From: Mesonia profundi
GTDB taxonomy: Bacteria; Bacteroidota; Bacteroidia; Flavobacteriales; Flavobacteriaceae
Assembly (NCBI RefSeq): GCF_031085155.1
Contig: NZ_JAVHUL010000001.1
Span: forward strand, 144,563-208,562
DNA: 64,000 nt
Direction: 5' to 3'
The notes under the pieces are model-generated. The model saw only the letters and a program-made list of their open reading frames with translations. It searched no databases and had not been told where the DNA came from. The translations under genes were made by a program, and so were the position numbers. Below are positions 35,485 through 44,138 of this stretch, one piece after another. The number at the start of each line of letters is the position of its first letter. Position 1 is the stretch's first letter.

Positions 35485-36722
35485 GGATAGAGCAAATAGG
35501 CTTGTCTCATCGTGTCATACGTTTCTAAACCTTCTTGCCAACTGGTTCTAATTTTTTTGGCCGTCCATCCTTGTTCTATTTGTTGTTGCAATTTTTCAGT
35601 TCCCGCTAGTTTACTAAAGAAGGAAGTGAAAAAACTTTCTTTATTATTGGAATGTTGATAGGCTTCTAAGAGCCATTTTAGTTCGATTTTAGAAAGCTGC
35701 CGTTCTTGCGTTAAATCCCTTCCATAACACAGTTTCCCTTCATTTTTAGGATGTTTTGATCCATCGTTTGCTTGCGGAGTATAACGGTAGGGAAAATAGT
35801 TTTGGTCTAATCCCGGGGAACCAAATACTTGAAATTGATGAGCCGTGCCTCGGCCTGCATTTACGGGAGAACCTTCAAAGAAACACAAGCTAGGGTAGAG
35901 GTTAATCGCTTGATCATTGGGTAAATTAGGGGAAGGTTTTATAGGCAAAGAATACGAAGTTTGCTTGGTATAATTCTTCATTTTAATGACCATTAAATCG
36001 CAAGTTAGGTTTTTGGCCAGCCAGTTTTCTCCATTAATCATTTGAGCGTATTCTGCAATCGTCATTCCGTGAACGATGGGAATGGGATGCATGCCTACAA
36101 AACTTTGGTGCTTCTTTTCTAAAATAGGTCCGTCGATGTAATGTCCGTTAGGATTAGGTCGGTCTAAAATTAATACCGTCAGGTTTTTTTCTGCGGCAGC
36201 TTCCATCACATAATGCAGCGTAGAAATATAGGTGTAAAAACGAACGCCCACATCCTGAATGTCAAAAATCAAGATATCGATTCCGTCTAATTGTTGCTGC
36301 GTGGGTTTTTTATTACTTCCGTAAAGGGAAACAATGGGAACACCTGTTTTTGGGTCTATACCATCCACTACTTTTTCTCCGGCATCGGCTTTTCCTCTAA
36401 ATCCGTGTTCTGGCGAAAAGGCCTTGGTCACGTTGACGTCCAGGGATATCAAAGAATCTATTAGATGCGTATAGCCTCCATTTTCTTTAAAAACCACGGA
36501 GGTTTGATTGCCTACCACGCCCACTTTTTTGCCTTTTAAAAGCGGCAGATAAGCTTCGGTTTGGTTGGCACCGAGGACTAATTTTTTGTCTTTTTTTGGA
36601 ATAGGAGTTGTTTTCGCTTCCGCGGAAGCGTGAGAAGGAGATTTATGGGTTGACGGACTAATGCACGAAACAATAGTTACGGCAACGATAAAAAATGTAT
36701 TTTTGAAAAAATGTAAAAACAT
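35481..36722 (-). CDS. Exo-beta-N-acetylmuramidase NamZ-type protein (DUF1343), lipoprotein
   Basis: 413 residues with a lipoprotein signal ending at 'IVSC' (about residue 20) and a Ser/Lys-rich linker containing 'HASAEAKTT', where the palindrome at 36615 lies. The catalytic domain starts near residue 60: 'GKKVGVVGNQTSV', 'AFSPEHGFRGKADAGEKV' (the family hallmark), 'IDILIFDIQDVGVRFYTYISTL', 'ILDRPNPNGHYIDGP' and 'SPNLPNDQAINLYPSLCFFEG'. NamZ removes terminal N-acetylmuramic acid from peptidoglycan fragments, so this protein probably works in cell-wall recycling outside the cytoplasm. Divergent from the permease gene, whose likely start lies only 7 bp away. Confidence 0.88.
   Translation of the reverse strand: MFLHFFKNTFFIVAVTIVSCISPSTHKSPSHASAEAKTTPIPKKDKKLVLGANQTEAYLPLLKGKKVGVVGNQTSVVFKENGGYTHLIDSLISLDVNVTKAFSPEHGFRGKADAGEKVVDGIDPKTGVPIVSLYGSNKKPTQQQLDGIDILIFDIQDVGVRFYTYISTLHYVMEAAAEKNLTVLILDRPNPNGHYIDGPILEKKHQSFVGMHPIPIVHGMTIAEYAQMINGENWLAKNLTCDLMVIKMKNYTKQTSYSLPIKPSPNLPNDQAINLYPSLCFFEGSPVNAGRGTAHQFQVFGSPGLDQNYFPYRYTPQANDGSKHPKNEGKLCYGRDLTQERQLSKIELKWLLEAYQHSNNKESFFTSFFSKLAGTEKLQQQIEQGWTAKKIRTSWQEGLETYDTMRQAYLLYP
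36615..36630. repeat. Palindrome CGCTTCCGCGGAAGCG, copy 2 (perfect 16-mer)
   Basis: The longest perfect copy of the iterated palindrome, in the linker of the NamZ-type gene, encoding Ala-Ser-Ala-Glu-Ala on the coding strand like the other two copies. Confidence 0.88.
36698..36705 (+). promoter_or_regulatory. -7 box TATTTTTG of the LolC/E-like permease gene
   Basis: Consensus -7 element that would start transcription at about 36712, downstream of the first in-frame ATG (36661) and upstream of the TTG at 36730. It lies inside the 5' end of the divergent NamZ-type gene. Confidence 0.55.
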
Positions 36723-36729
36723 AGGAAGC

Positions 36730-37971
36730 TTGAATTTTGAATTCTTTATTTCTAAGCGTTTAATAAGCGCGAAAGATTATAAAAGTAGTATATCGGCACC
36801 AATTATAAAAATTGCAGTGGCAGCGATTGCTATTGGAGTTATTATGATGTTGGTTTCTATCGCTACAGGCGTGGGTTTACAACAAAAAATTAGAGATAAA
36901 ATTGCGGCTTTTAATGGGCATATTACCATTGGGAACTTAAATAATAACAATTCTCAAATTTCCATTAAAGCCATTTCTTCGGAACAAGATTTTTATCCAG
37001 ATTTTGAAGCGGTAGAAGGGATAGATCACATTCAGGCGGTTGCCACTAAATACGGAGTGATTCGCACCGAAACTGATTTTGAAGGAATTGTAGTAAAAGG
37101 TGTTGGTGACGATTACCGCTGGGATTATCTTAAAGAATATTTGGTAGAAGGGAAGTTACCTTCGTACTCTAAAGAGAAAAAATATAGTGAGGAAATTCTT
37201 TTATCCTCGTATATGGCCAACCGACTTGGGTTTAAGTTAAACGATCAATTGGTGGTTTATTTTTTAAACGATGCCAACCAAAAAAAACCAAGACTTACGG
37301 CCTTTAGAATAGTGGGGATTTATAATTCGGGTTTTCAAGAATTTGATGAAACTTTTTTAATAGCTGATATTTCTCAGATTCAACGTCTTAATAAATGGGA
37401 TGCCGATCAAATTGGTAATTTTGAAATTTTTATTGATGATTTTGATCAGATTGTAGAAAAAGGAGGCGAAGTGAATCAGCATATCAATACCTTTCTAGAA
37501 GCCAAAACGATTGAACAATCCTATCCTTCTATTTTTGAATGGTTGTCCTTGTTCGATTTTAATATTGCGCTTATTATTGGCATTATGATTATTGTTTCGG
37601 GAATTAATATGATTACGGCTTTATTGGTACTTATTTTAGAAAGAACACCGATGATTGGGATGCTTAAAGCTTTGGGAAGTAATGATTGGAGCGTAAGAAA
37701 AATCTTTTTATATAACGGGGCTTACTTAATTATAAAAGGGCTTTTTTTGGGAAATTTGATAGGCCTCGGACTCTTATTTCTACAGAAATATGCGAAACTC
37801 ATAAAGCTTAACCCCGAAACTTATTATGTGACCGAAGCTCCCATATATCTTTCTTGGGAATATGTGGTGCTCATTAACCTAGGGACATTGCTTTTATGTT
37901 TGCTTATGTTGCTATTGCCTTCATATTTAATTACCAGAATCAATCCGAGTAGAGCGATTAAGTTCGAATAA
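36730..37971 (+). CDS. ABC transporter permease, LolC/LolE (FtsX-like) family
   Basis: 414 residues from a TTG start giving 'MNFEFFISKRLISAKDYKSSISAPIIKIAVAAIAIGV' in family style (first two pieces shown: NFEFFISKRLISAKDY, APIIKIAVAAIAIGV). The longer frame from 36661 would overlap the divergent gene and begin upstream of the apparent promoter. Layout: one N-terminal helix, a large periplasmic domain ('GHITIGNLNNNNSQISI'), then three C-terminal helices with the FtsX-type 'LERTPMIGMLKALGSNDWSVRKIFLYNG' (shown: ERTPMIGMLKALGSND). Members extract lipoproteins from the inner membrane (Lol) or act as mechanotransmitters. The ATPase partner is not adjacent. A thioesterase gene follows after 15 bp. 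Confidence 0.83.
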   Translation: MNFEFFISKRLISAKDYKSSISAPIIKIAVAAIAIGVIMMLVSIATGVGLQQKIRDKIAAFNGHITIGNLNNNNSQISIKAISSEQDFYPDFEAVEGIDHIQAVATKYGVIRTETDFEGIVVKGVGDDYRWDYLKEYLVEGKLPSYSKEKKYSEEILLSSYMANRLGFKLNDQLVVYFLNDANQKKPRLTAFRIVGIYNSGFQEFDETFLIADISQIQRLNKWDADQIGNFEIFIDDFDQIVEKGGEVNQHINTFLEAKTIEQSYPSIFEWLSLFDFNIALIIGIMIIVSGINMITALLVLILERTPMIGMLKALGSNDWSVRKIFLYNGAYLIIKGLFLGNLIGLGLLFLQKYAKLIKLNPETYYVTEAPIYLSWEYVVLINLGTLLLCLLMLLLPSYLITRINPSRAIKFE

Positions 37972-37986
37972 ATAATTCCAGATTTT

Positions 37987-38370
37987 ATGACCTTAGAAGA
38001 GAAAATAAATCAGTCGAAAACCACTATTTTTAAAGCTGTATTTCCAAATACTACCAATCACTACGATACGCTTTTTGGAGGAACTGCCATGCAATTGATG
38101 GATGAAACTGCATTTATCACCGCTACGCGTTTTAGTAGACAGCCCATGGTAACGGTGAGTAGTGATCGTATCGATTTTAAAAAACCAATTCCTGCAGGAA
38201 CTATCGTAGAGCTTTGCGGACGAGTAACTTATTTAGGCAATACAAGTCTTAAAGTTAGGGTAGATATTTTTGTAGAGCAGATGTATGAGGATCACCGAGA
38301 GAAAGCGGTCTCTGGAGAGTTTACTTTTGTAGCGATGGATGAAAATAAAAAACCGACTCAGATTTTATAA
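37987..38370 (+). CDS. Acyl-CoA thioesterase (hotdog fold, YciA/BACH type)
   Basis: 127 residues in one hotdog domain: 'VFPNTTNHYDTLFGGTAMQLMDETA', shown as NHYDTLFGGTAMQLMDE, has the Asn/His and the catalytic Asp of the family; 'VTVSSDRIDFKKPIPAGTIVEL' gives the second half-site. It hydrolyses acyl-CoA to free fatty acid and CoA in the cytoplasm, usually as a hexamer. It follows the permease gene by 15 bp, so the two are probably cotranscribed although their jobs differ. No unusual features. Confidence 0.9.
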   Translation: MTLEEKINQSKTTIFKAVFPNTTNHYDTLFGGTAMQLMDETAFITATRFSRQPMVTVSSDRIDFKKPIPAGTIVELCGRVTYLGNTSLKVRVDIFVEQMYEDHREKAVSGEFTFVAMDENKKPTQIL

Positions 38371-38460
38371 TTTTTGGTATTCTTTCTTTAAAAGATTTAT
38401 ATATCAGCTATAGCTCCTAAAACTCATTTTTGCCTTTTTCAGCCTAGTAAAAAAAAAGAT

Positions 38461-38493
38461 AAGATGCATCTCGACTCCGCTCGATGTGACATT
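38461..38493. repeat. Short REP-like segment
   Basis: CATCTCGACTCCGCTCGATG is an imperfect inverted repeat followed by TGACA, the end shared by the other repeats here. It lies just past the thioesterase gene. Confidence 0.4.
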
Positions 38494-38553
38494 ATAACTT
38501 TTATTTAGCCAAACTGGAGATTAAATGGATGTACTAAAAGATTTCTTTGCTAT

Positions 38554-38588
38554 AAAAAAAAAGAGTTGCTTTTTAGGGCAACTCTTCA
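38554..38588 (-). terminator. Terminator of the LRR-T9SS gene
   Basis: Read leftward, AAGAGTTGC, an eight-base loop and GCAACTCTT are followed by nine or more T. Confidence 0.88.
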
Positions 38589-38608
38589 GAGAACAACGAA
38601 TTGGCTAT

Positions 38609-39844
38609 TTAGCGTTTAATAATTTTCTTAGTAAGAATAAACCGACTGGTTTTTATTTTCACGACATACATTCCTTCAGATAAAAAATTGAGATTTAAAG
38701 TCTTATCGGAACGGAGCTTTCGAGTAATAATTTTTTCCCCCTTGATATCATAAAGTGTTACTATAAGAGGTTCAGAGACATGTTTAAAATTAAAGTGAAG
38801 CTCGTTTGTAACTGGATTGGGGTAAATGGATACTCCATCTTGCTCTTTTGAATCTACGTTAAGACTTGCTGTTAAGCTAATAGGCGGAGTGACGTGCGCA
38901 TAATCTGGAACATCTTCATTGGTGATTCTTCCTAGATAAATTCCTTCATCTGCTTCTTGCACATTAGTAATTTCATAAGTTAAGGAAGTGGCTCCCGTTA
39001 TTTCTTCTCCGTTTTTATACCATTGATAGGTATTGGCTGCGGAAGTATTTCTGTTATTTCCAAAATAAATAGGAATATCACTCATTGTAAACGTAATGTC
39101 GTCTCCTACAGTAAACGTAATGAATTCTTCTTCATCTTGGGTGAGTTGTGGAGAAAAATGAAAGCCTGTCACATCGTCGATGTAGGTGAGTAGGTGATCA
39201 TCAATATTATCGTAAGTAAATAAATTGTTTTGAATCATTAAAGTGTCTAGTGGCAATGCGGTTAAATCTGGCAGATCTCCTGAATATTCACTACTTTTCC
39301 AGGCAGGGTATTCTATACTAGATCCAAAAATAGCACCTTGTAAATACAATTCTTTTAGGTGGATTAAATTTTGAAAGCTTTGTGGAATACTTCCGCTAAG
39401 ACCACATTGATTAAGCCATAAGATTTGTAGGTTGGTGAGGTTTCCTATTTCAGTAGGAATAGTACCAGAGAATCCGTTAGGAGCTAAATCTAAAATCTCA
39501 AGATTGCTAAGATTCCCTATTTCTGAAGGAACGACACCTGTTATGCTATTTAAAGGTAAATGCAATTCAACCAAGAAAGGGAAGTTGCCTATTTCTGTGG
39601 GTAAAGTTCCAGTAAGATTATTGTCTACTAAAACAATAGCAGTAACATGACCATTGTTCACAAAAACTCCATTCCAATCTTCTATAGGTACCGAAAAATC
39701 TAACCAATTCGTGTTATCGTCCCAATCATCTCCATTGGTGCTGTTATATAAAGCCGTAAGCGCATCTCTTTCAGATTGGGGTTGAGCAAAGTTGACATGT
39801 ATCCCTAAACTAAGGACTAATAAAAAGAGTATTAACTTTTTCAT
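38609..39844 (-). CDS. Secreted leucine-rich-repeat protein with Ig-like and T9SS sorting domains
   Basis: 411 residues. Signal peptide 'MKKLILFLLVLSLGIHVNFAQ'; an LRR entry 'SERDALTALYNSTNGDDW', then LRRs ('GTIPTEIGNLTNLQILWL', 'GSIPQSFQNLIHLKELYL') to about residue 190; an Ig-like part with 'YQWYKNGEEITGATSLTYEI'; and a C-terminal T9SS type A sorting domain from about residue 335: 'VSIYPNPVTNELHFNF', 'VTLYDIKGEKI', 'LNLNFLSEGMYVVKIKT', ending 'KKIIKR'. It is therefore exported by the type IX system and attached to, or released from, the cell surface, with probable binding of protein or glycan. Its LRR entry resembles that of the protein at 1-2140. Confidence 0.93.
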   Translation of the reverse strand: MKKLILFLLVLSLGIHVNFAQPQSERDALTALYNSTNGDDWDDNTNWLDFSVPIEDWNGVFVNNGHVTAIVLVDNNLTGTLPTEIGNFPFLVELHLPLNSITGVVPSEIGNLSNLEILDLAPNGFSGTIPTEIGNLTNLQILWLNQCGLSGSIPQSFQNLIHLKELYLQGAIFGSSIEYPAWKSSEYSGDLPDLTALPLDTLMIQNNLFTYDNIDDHLLTYIDDVTGFHFSPQLTQDEEEFITFTVGDDITFTMSDIPIYFGNNRNTSAANTYQWYKNGEEITGATSLTYEITNVQEADEGIYLGRITNEDVPDYAHVTPPISLTASLNVDSKEQDGVSIYPNPVTNELHFNFKHVSEPLIVTLYDIKGEKIITRKLRSDKTLNLNFLSEGMYVVKIKTSRFILTKKIIKR

Positions 39845-39869
39845 AAGATTATATTTTAAGGATTTAAAG

Positions 39870-39887
39870 TTAGTCGTGTCCGACTAA
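39870..39887. promoter_or_regulatory. Inverted repeat TTAGTCG-TGTC-CGACTAA
   Basis: Perfect 7-bp arms around TGTC, 26 bp upstream of the LRR-T9SS start codon; possible operator or small transposon end. Confidence 0.4.
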
Positions 39888-40123
39888 GATATAAGACCGC
39901 TGCGCTAAAAGAGATAAGACATAAGACTTGATTCTTAATAGCCTGATAATTAGATTAAGCATTCGTATTAATTTTTAAATTTCAATGGTAAACTTAATAG
40001 CAAGCTGTCACTTAATAAAAAACCTCTAAACGCCTTTTATATTTGAATCAACAGAATTCTGTAATGTTTTAATCGGACACTAATGATTTAAAGTCTAAAA
40101 TTAAGCGCTAATTATCTGATTTA

Positions 40124-40146
40124 CAATACCTAATTTTAGGTATATT
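40124..40146. promoter_or_regulatory. 23-bp element with palindrome ACCTAATTTTAGGT (copy 2)
   Basis: Twin of 2201-2223 with one base changed; the palindrome arms are perfect here. It lies 280 bp upstream of the LRR-T9SS gene and 80 bp upstream of the divergent cysteine-synthase-like gene, so either may be the target. Confidence 0.45.
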
Positions 40147-40198
40147 TTATAGAAACCCCTTCTTTTTTTTTCATTTTACCATCGCAATTTTTTTTTCT

Positions 40199-40206
40199 TA
40201 CCTTTG
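40199..40206 (+). promoter_or_regulatory. -7 box TACCTTTG of the cysteine/cystathionine synthase gene
   Basis: Consensus -7 element 20 bp before the ATG at 40226. A purine-rich AAAAAAAGGAAC precedes the ATG. Confidence 0.6.
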
Positions 40207-40225
40207 CCCACTCAAAAAAAGGAAC

Positions 40226-41206
40226 ATGGATTATAAAGAAAATATATTAGGCACTATTGGAAACACCCCTTTGGTGAAGATAAATAAGTTGGCAGAAGAA
40301 ATTCCGGCTTTGGTTTTAGCCAAATACGAAACTTTTAATCCGGGGAACTCTGTTAAAGACCGTATGGCACTTACCATGTTGGAAGATGCGGAAGAACAAG
40401 GACTCATAGAGCCAGGAGGAACTATTATAGAAGGAACTTCGGGAAACACGGGAATGGGACTTGCTTTAGCCGCGATTGTAAAGGGTTACAAAATGGTTTG
40501 TGTGATTGCAGATAAGCAAAGTAAAGAAAAGATAGATATTCTTAGAGCTGTAGGAAGTGAAGTAGTGGTTTGCCCAACCGATGTAGAACCAGATGATCCT
40601 CGCTCGTATTACTCCACTTCAAAGCGATTAGCAGAAGAAACTCCGAATTCTTGGTATGTTAATCAATACGATAATCCCTCGAATACCAAAGCACATTACG
40701 AAAGCACTGGTCCCGAAATTTGGAAACAAACCGACGGGAAAGTGACTCACTTTGTAGTAGGAGTTGGGACGGGAGGAACTATTTCTGGGGTAGGAAAATA
40801 CCTAAAAGAACAAAATCCAAAGGTAAAAGTATGGGGAATTGATACCTATGGTTCTGTATTTAAAAAATACCATGAAACTGGAGAGTTTGATGAAAAGGAA
40901 ATTTATCCTTACATTACGGAAGGAATTGGAGAAGATATTCTTCCTAAAAACGTAGATTTTAGTATCATAGATGGCTTTACCAAAGTAACCGATAAAGACG
41001 CTGCAGTCTATACACAACGCTTGTCTAAAGAAGAAGGGATGTTTTTGGGCAACTCTGCTGGAGCGGCGATGAAAGGACTTTTGCAGTTAAAAGAACACTT
41101 TACCAAAGACGATGTAGTGGTAGTGCTTTTTCACGATCATGGAAGTCGTTATGTAGGTAAAATGTATAACGATGACTGGATGAAGTCTCAAGGTTTTATA
41201 GATTAA
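40226..41206 (+). CDS. PLP-dependent cysteine synthase / cystathionine beta-synthase
   Basis: 326 residues. The PLP lysine is in 'NPGNSVKDRMAL' (about residue 45), the substrate loop is 'EGTSGNTGMGLALAA', the phosphate-binding loop 'GVGTGGTISGVGKYL' and the final 'FLGNSAGAAM'. The protein resembles CBS-type enzymes ('VEPDDPRSYYSTSKRLAEE', 'WYVNQYDNPSNTKAHYESTG') more than CysK, and it lacks C-terminal CBS domains. It makes either cysteine from O-acetylserine and sulfide or cystathionine from serine and homocysteine; sequence alone does not decide. It is monocistronic. Confidence 0.88.
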   Translation: MDYKENILGTIGNTPLVKINKLAEEIPALVLAKYETFNPGNSVKDRMALTMLEDAEEQGLIEPGGTIIEGTSGNTGMGLALAAIVKGYKMVCVIADKQSKEKIDILRAVGSEVVVCPTDVEPDDPRSYYSTSKRLAEETPNSWYVNQYDNPSNTKAHYESTGPEIWKQTDGKVTHFVVGVGTGGTISGVGKYLKEQNPKVKVWGIDTYGSVFKKYHETGEFDEKEIYPYITEGIGEDILPKNVDFSIIDGFTKVTDKDAAVYTQRLSKEEGMFLGNSAGAAMKGLLQLKEHFTKDDVVVVLFHDHGSRYVGKMYNDDWMKSQGFID

Positions 41207-41216
41207 AAAATACAAG

Positions 41217-41246
41217 AATCCTGCTTTTAATGCAGGATTTTTTTTG
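41217..41246 (+). terminator. Terminator of the cysteine/cystathionine synthase gene
   Basis: AATCCTGC, short loop, GCAGGATT followed by eight T. Confidence 0.9.
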
Positions 41247-41368
41247 ATCTGTTTTTTAAATAATAATAATAGTGTCCGCCTGTATATCTGGATAAAACCT
41301 TCAGAAGTTTTGACAAAGGTAGAAGTTAACATCTTAGTGGGGTACGACTAAAAAATAACAAAGATTAT

Positions 41369-43480
41369 ATGAGAAATGTACTACTGGTTTTATGCTGTTT
41401 TATAGGAATAACAGTACATGTGAATGCTCAAAAAAGCGAGTTATCTGCTTCTAATGAATTACAACTAAACATAGAGCTGAATAATCCTTCCACAGAAATA
41501 AATGACGGTACAGCTCTAGTCGATGTGATCGGCGGACAAGCTCCGTATGAGTATAAATGGTCCAATCAGGAGACTAGTTTAGAATCTGTAAAGTCTAAGG
41601 GCTTAATTGAAGGCATGCCGTATTCGGTGACCGTTACAGATGCTAATGGACTAACAGCGGCTAAAAATTTTAAAATTCCTACGGAGTCTATTACAGAATT
41701 TTTTAATAGTGGGGTACAACCCGCGGTAGATTTTTTGGGGAGTGTTTTATTCTGGGATCCTTTTGCCAGCGTTGGGATTTACGATCCTGTGGTTTATACT
41801 GATTATAAAGAAATACCCATTCCTAATTGGGACGCTACAAGCAAAGAGGTCTATACGCTTAAACAATGGAATTTTTCTGAAAAGGAAAACGTTAAAGAAG
41901 GAGATAATATTGCAACAGTCACTAGTGATACTGGTAGGGAGATGGACGTCATTTCTTCAGTTTCTGGAAAGCTAGATTATTTAGTGAAAGAAGGGCAAGT
42001 TATTTTTGATCCCAACAGCACCAGTGATGTAGTAGAGCAAGGAGCACATTTTTTAGCTCAAATCAATTATGATACTCCGCAGCCTTTAAAACATCCTAAT
42101 GGGGACACCAAGACCAATGCCATTCCTTTTATCGTGATTTGGCTTATTTTGGGAAGTATCTTTTTTACGTTTAGATTAGGCTTTGTGAACCTTAGCGGAT
42201 TTAAACATTCTATAGATTTAGCTAAAGGGAAGTATGATGATCCTGATGCTCCTGGAAGTATCACCCACTTTCAAGCGATGGCCACAGCGGTTTCAGCGAC
42301 GGTAGGTCTAGGAAATATTGCAGGGGTTGCCGTAGCCATTTCATTAGGTGGTGCTGGCGCGACTTTCTGGATGTTTATGGCAGGTTTCTTTGCGATGTCT
42401 TTAAAGTTTGTGGAATGTACCTTAGGAGTGAAATACCGATTTATTAATAAAGAGGGTCGAATTTTTGGTGGTCCCATGAACTACCTCCGCTACGGCTTGG
42501 AGAAGAAAAACATGAAAGGTTTGGGTAAATTCTTAGCGGGTTTATTTGCCGTATTGGGAGTGGGCGCTTCTTTTGGAGGCGGAAATATGCTACAGTCTAA
42601 TCAAGCTTTTAAAATAGTTTCAGAACAGATTCCTTTTCTACAAGGTCACGGTTTTTGGTTTGGGGTTATTTTTGCTTTATTGGTTGGAGCGGTGATCCTT
42701 GGCGGAATTAATAGTATTGCGCGTGTAACTGGAAGAGTAGTACCGTTTATGGCAGCAGTATATATTTTAGGATGTTTAGTCGTAATAGGATTTAATATTG
42801 AAAATATAGGAAGTGCTTTTGCAGCTATTTTTAATGGAGCTTTTTCAGCCACAGCGATGAAAGGAGGATTTATAGGCGTATTGATTATTGGTTTACAACG
42901 AGCAGCCTTTTCTAGTGAAGCTGGAGTAGGATCTGCGGCAATTGCCCACAGTGCTACCAAAACTAATAATCCTATTGCAGATGGATTTACCTCGCTGGTA
43001 GAACCTTTTATAGATACCATGGTGGTGTGTACGATGACGGCTTTAGTACTTATTTTTACCGGAATGCACGAAGTAGATGGTTTGGGCGGAGTAGAATTAA
43101 CTTCTGATGCTTTTGGAAGTGTGGTTTCTTGGTTTCCTGCAGTATTGGCTTTTGCGGTATTCTTATTTGCTTTTTCAACGATGGTATCTTGGTCTTATTA
43201 CGGAATGCGTTCTTGGACTTACCTTTTTGGAAGAAGTAAAAAATCTGAAATTATTTATAAAGTAATGTTCTTACTCTTTGTGGTCTTAGGAGCATCAGTA
43301 AGTTTAGGAGCGGTATTAAGCTTTTCTGATATGATGATTCTAGCGATGTCTTTCCCTAATATTGTGGGACTTTACATCTTATCTTCAGAAGTTCGCGCTG
43401 ATATGAAAGTCTACCTTCAGAAACTTAAAGACGGAGAGATTTTCATCAATCCGAAGTTTAGAGAAAGTGAATCTTCCTAA
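41369..43480 (+). CDS. Alanine/glycine:cation symporter (AGCS) with N-terminal SprB-like and lipoyl-like domains, paralogue 1
   Basis: 703 residues. After a signal peptide ('LLVLCCFIGITVHVNAQ') comes a SprB/PKD-like repeat ('GGQAPYEYKWSNQETSLESV', 'YSVTVTDANGLTAAKNF'). A segment at about 95-130 includes 'LFWDPFASVGIYDPVVY', and a biotinyl/lipoyl-like hairpin at about 160-215 reads 'WNFSEKENVKEGDNIATV', 'SVSGKLDYLVKEGQ', without the usual modified Lys. The symporter begins near 250 and shows the AGCS signature 'TAVSATVGLGNIAGVAVAISLGG' (shown: ATVGLGNIAGVAVAI), 'FGGPMNYLRYGLEKK' and 'EAGVGSAAIAHSAT'. It imports alanine or glycine with Na+ or H+. The attached domains face the periplasm. The gene at 47304 is a close paralogue. 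Confidence 0.93.
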   Translation: MRNVLLVLCCFIGITVHVNAQKSELSASNELQLNIELNNPSTEINDGTALVDVIGGQAPYEYKWSNQETSLESVKSKGLIEGMPYSVTVTDANGLTAAKNFKIPTESITEFFNSGVQPAVDFLGSVLFWDPFASVGIYDPVVYTDYKEIPIPNWDATSKEVYTLKQWNFSEKENVKEGDNIATVTSDTGREMDVISSVSGKLDYLVKEGQVIFDPNSTSDVVEQGAHFLAQINYDTPQPLKHPNGDTKTNAIPFIVIWLILGSIFFTFRLGFVNLSGFKHSIDLAKGKYDDPDAPGSITHFQAMATAVSATVGLGNIAGVAVAISLGGAGATFWMFMAGFFAMSLKFVECTLGVKYRFINKEGRIFGGPMNYLRYGLEKKNMKGLGKFLAGLFAVLGVGASFGGGNMLQSNQAFKIVSEQIPFLQGHGFWFGVIFALLVGAVILGGINSIARVTGRVVPFMAAVYILGCLVVIGFNIENIGSAFAAIFNGAFSATAMKGGFIGVLIIGLQRAAFSSEAGVGSAAIAHSATKTNNPIADGFTSLVEPFIDTMVVCTMTALVLIFTGMHEVDGLGGVELTSDAFGSVVSWFPAVLAFAVFLFAFSTMVSWSYYGMRSWTYLFGRSKKSEIIYKVMFLLFVVLGASVSLGAVLSFSDMMILAMSFPNIVGLYILSSEVRADMKVYLQKLKDGEIFINPKFRESESS

Positions 43481-43525
43481 TATAAAGATGTTATGATTTT
43501 CTTGTAGTAGAAGGAAAATAGATTA

Positions 43526-43570
43526 AAAAGCCTCAAGTACTGTAGTTCAGCTCAGTCTTGAGGTTTTTTA
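43526..43570 (+). terminator. Terminator of symporter paralogue 1
   Basis: CCTCAAG and CTTGAGG pair over a 19-base loop and are followed by TTTTTTATTT. Confidence 0.7.
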
Positions 43571-43772
43571 TTTCTTGTATTTTTCCGAAGAGATTGTTAT
43601 TCCTGTGAATACGGAAATCTAAATTTTTAGAAAATTCAATATTTTATAGTATCAGTGTCCAGTTAAGACTAATGTAAAGTTGATGGTTCTTTTAGATTTC
43701 AAGCATCTATTGTTTATCGGTTAGTAAAAATTTAGTCTCTAGTCTCTTGTTTCTTTATCAGCAACAATGATT

Positions 43773-44138
43773 TTATAAAACAGTTTTCTTATTTAAAAAC
43801 GTGTAACGCTGAACTATAAAAGAAATACTAGCGCCAAGAATATAAGCGACAATATCCCAGCCATCAAATGTATATCTTGGAGATAGGGGAGGTAAAATTA
43901 CTTCAAAGTAAATGACATACATTAAGGTTAACACAATCATCATAGAAAGAGTAAGCTTAAAGTGAGGTTTAATTAGACGAAGACTGTAATGAATAATCCC
44001 GAAGACAATGGGCATACATAATACATCCATAAAATAATTCCGAAGAAGAAAAGGATAGCTCCAATTCCACTCATCGCCTAATAAGAATAGAGCGGCAGCT
44101 GCTAAACAACTTATAAAAAAATAGGCGTAGAGATTCAT
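43773..44138 (-). CDS. Small integral membrane protein (VanZ-like)
   Basis: 121 residues from the ATG at 44138, chosen because it overlaps the upstream stop as ATGA; longer frames start without support. Four hydrophobic segments: 'LYAYFFISCLAAAALFLLG', 'LCMPIVFGIIHYSLRLI', 'LTLSMMIVLTLMYVIYFEVI' and 'VAYILGASISFIVQRY'. The 'YTFDGWDIVAYILGA' end is like VanZ-type or so-called magnesium-citrate-transporter-like proteins of Bacteroidota. Function is unknown; it is coupled to the 68-residue membrane protein gene upstream, so the two products may work together. Confidence 0.65.
   Translation of the reverse strand: MNLYAYFFISCLAAAALFLLGDEWNWSYPFLLRNYFMDVLCMPIVFGIIHYSLRLIKPHFKLTLSMMIVLTLMYVIYFEVILPPLSPRYTFDGWDIVAYILGASISFIVQRYTFLNKKTVL

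Larger units (their letters stand above)
39845..40225. other. Intergenic region between divergent LRR and cysteine-synthase genes
   Basis: 380 bp with three notable sites: inverted repeat TTAGTCG-TGTC-CGACTAA at 39870-39887, the 23-bp element at 40124-40146, and the -7 box TACCTTTG at 40199-40206. A second CGGACACTAA (40072) resembles the first inverted repeat. No ORF or RNA gene seen. Confidence 0.5.

Noticed and set aside
42067-43020. Leftward ORFs inside symporter paralogue 1
   Set aside because: Shadows of the long rightward frame; the same happens in paralogue 2 and in rpoB.
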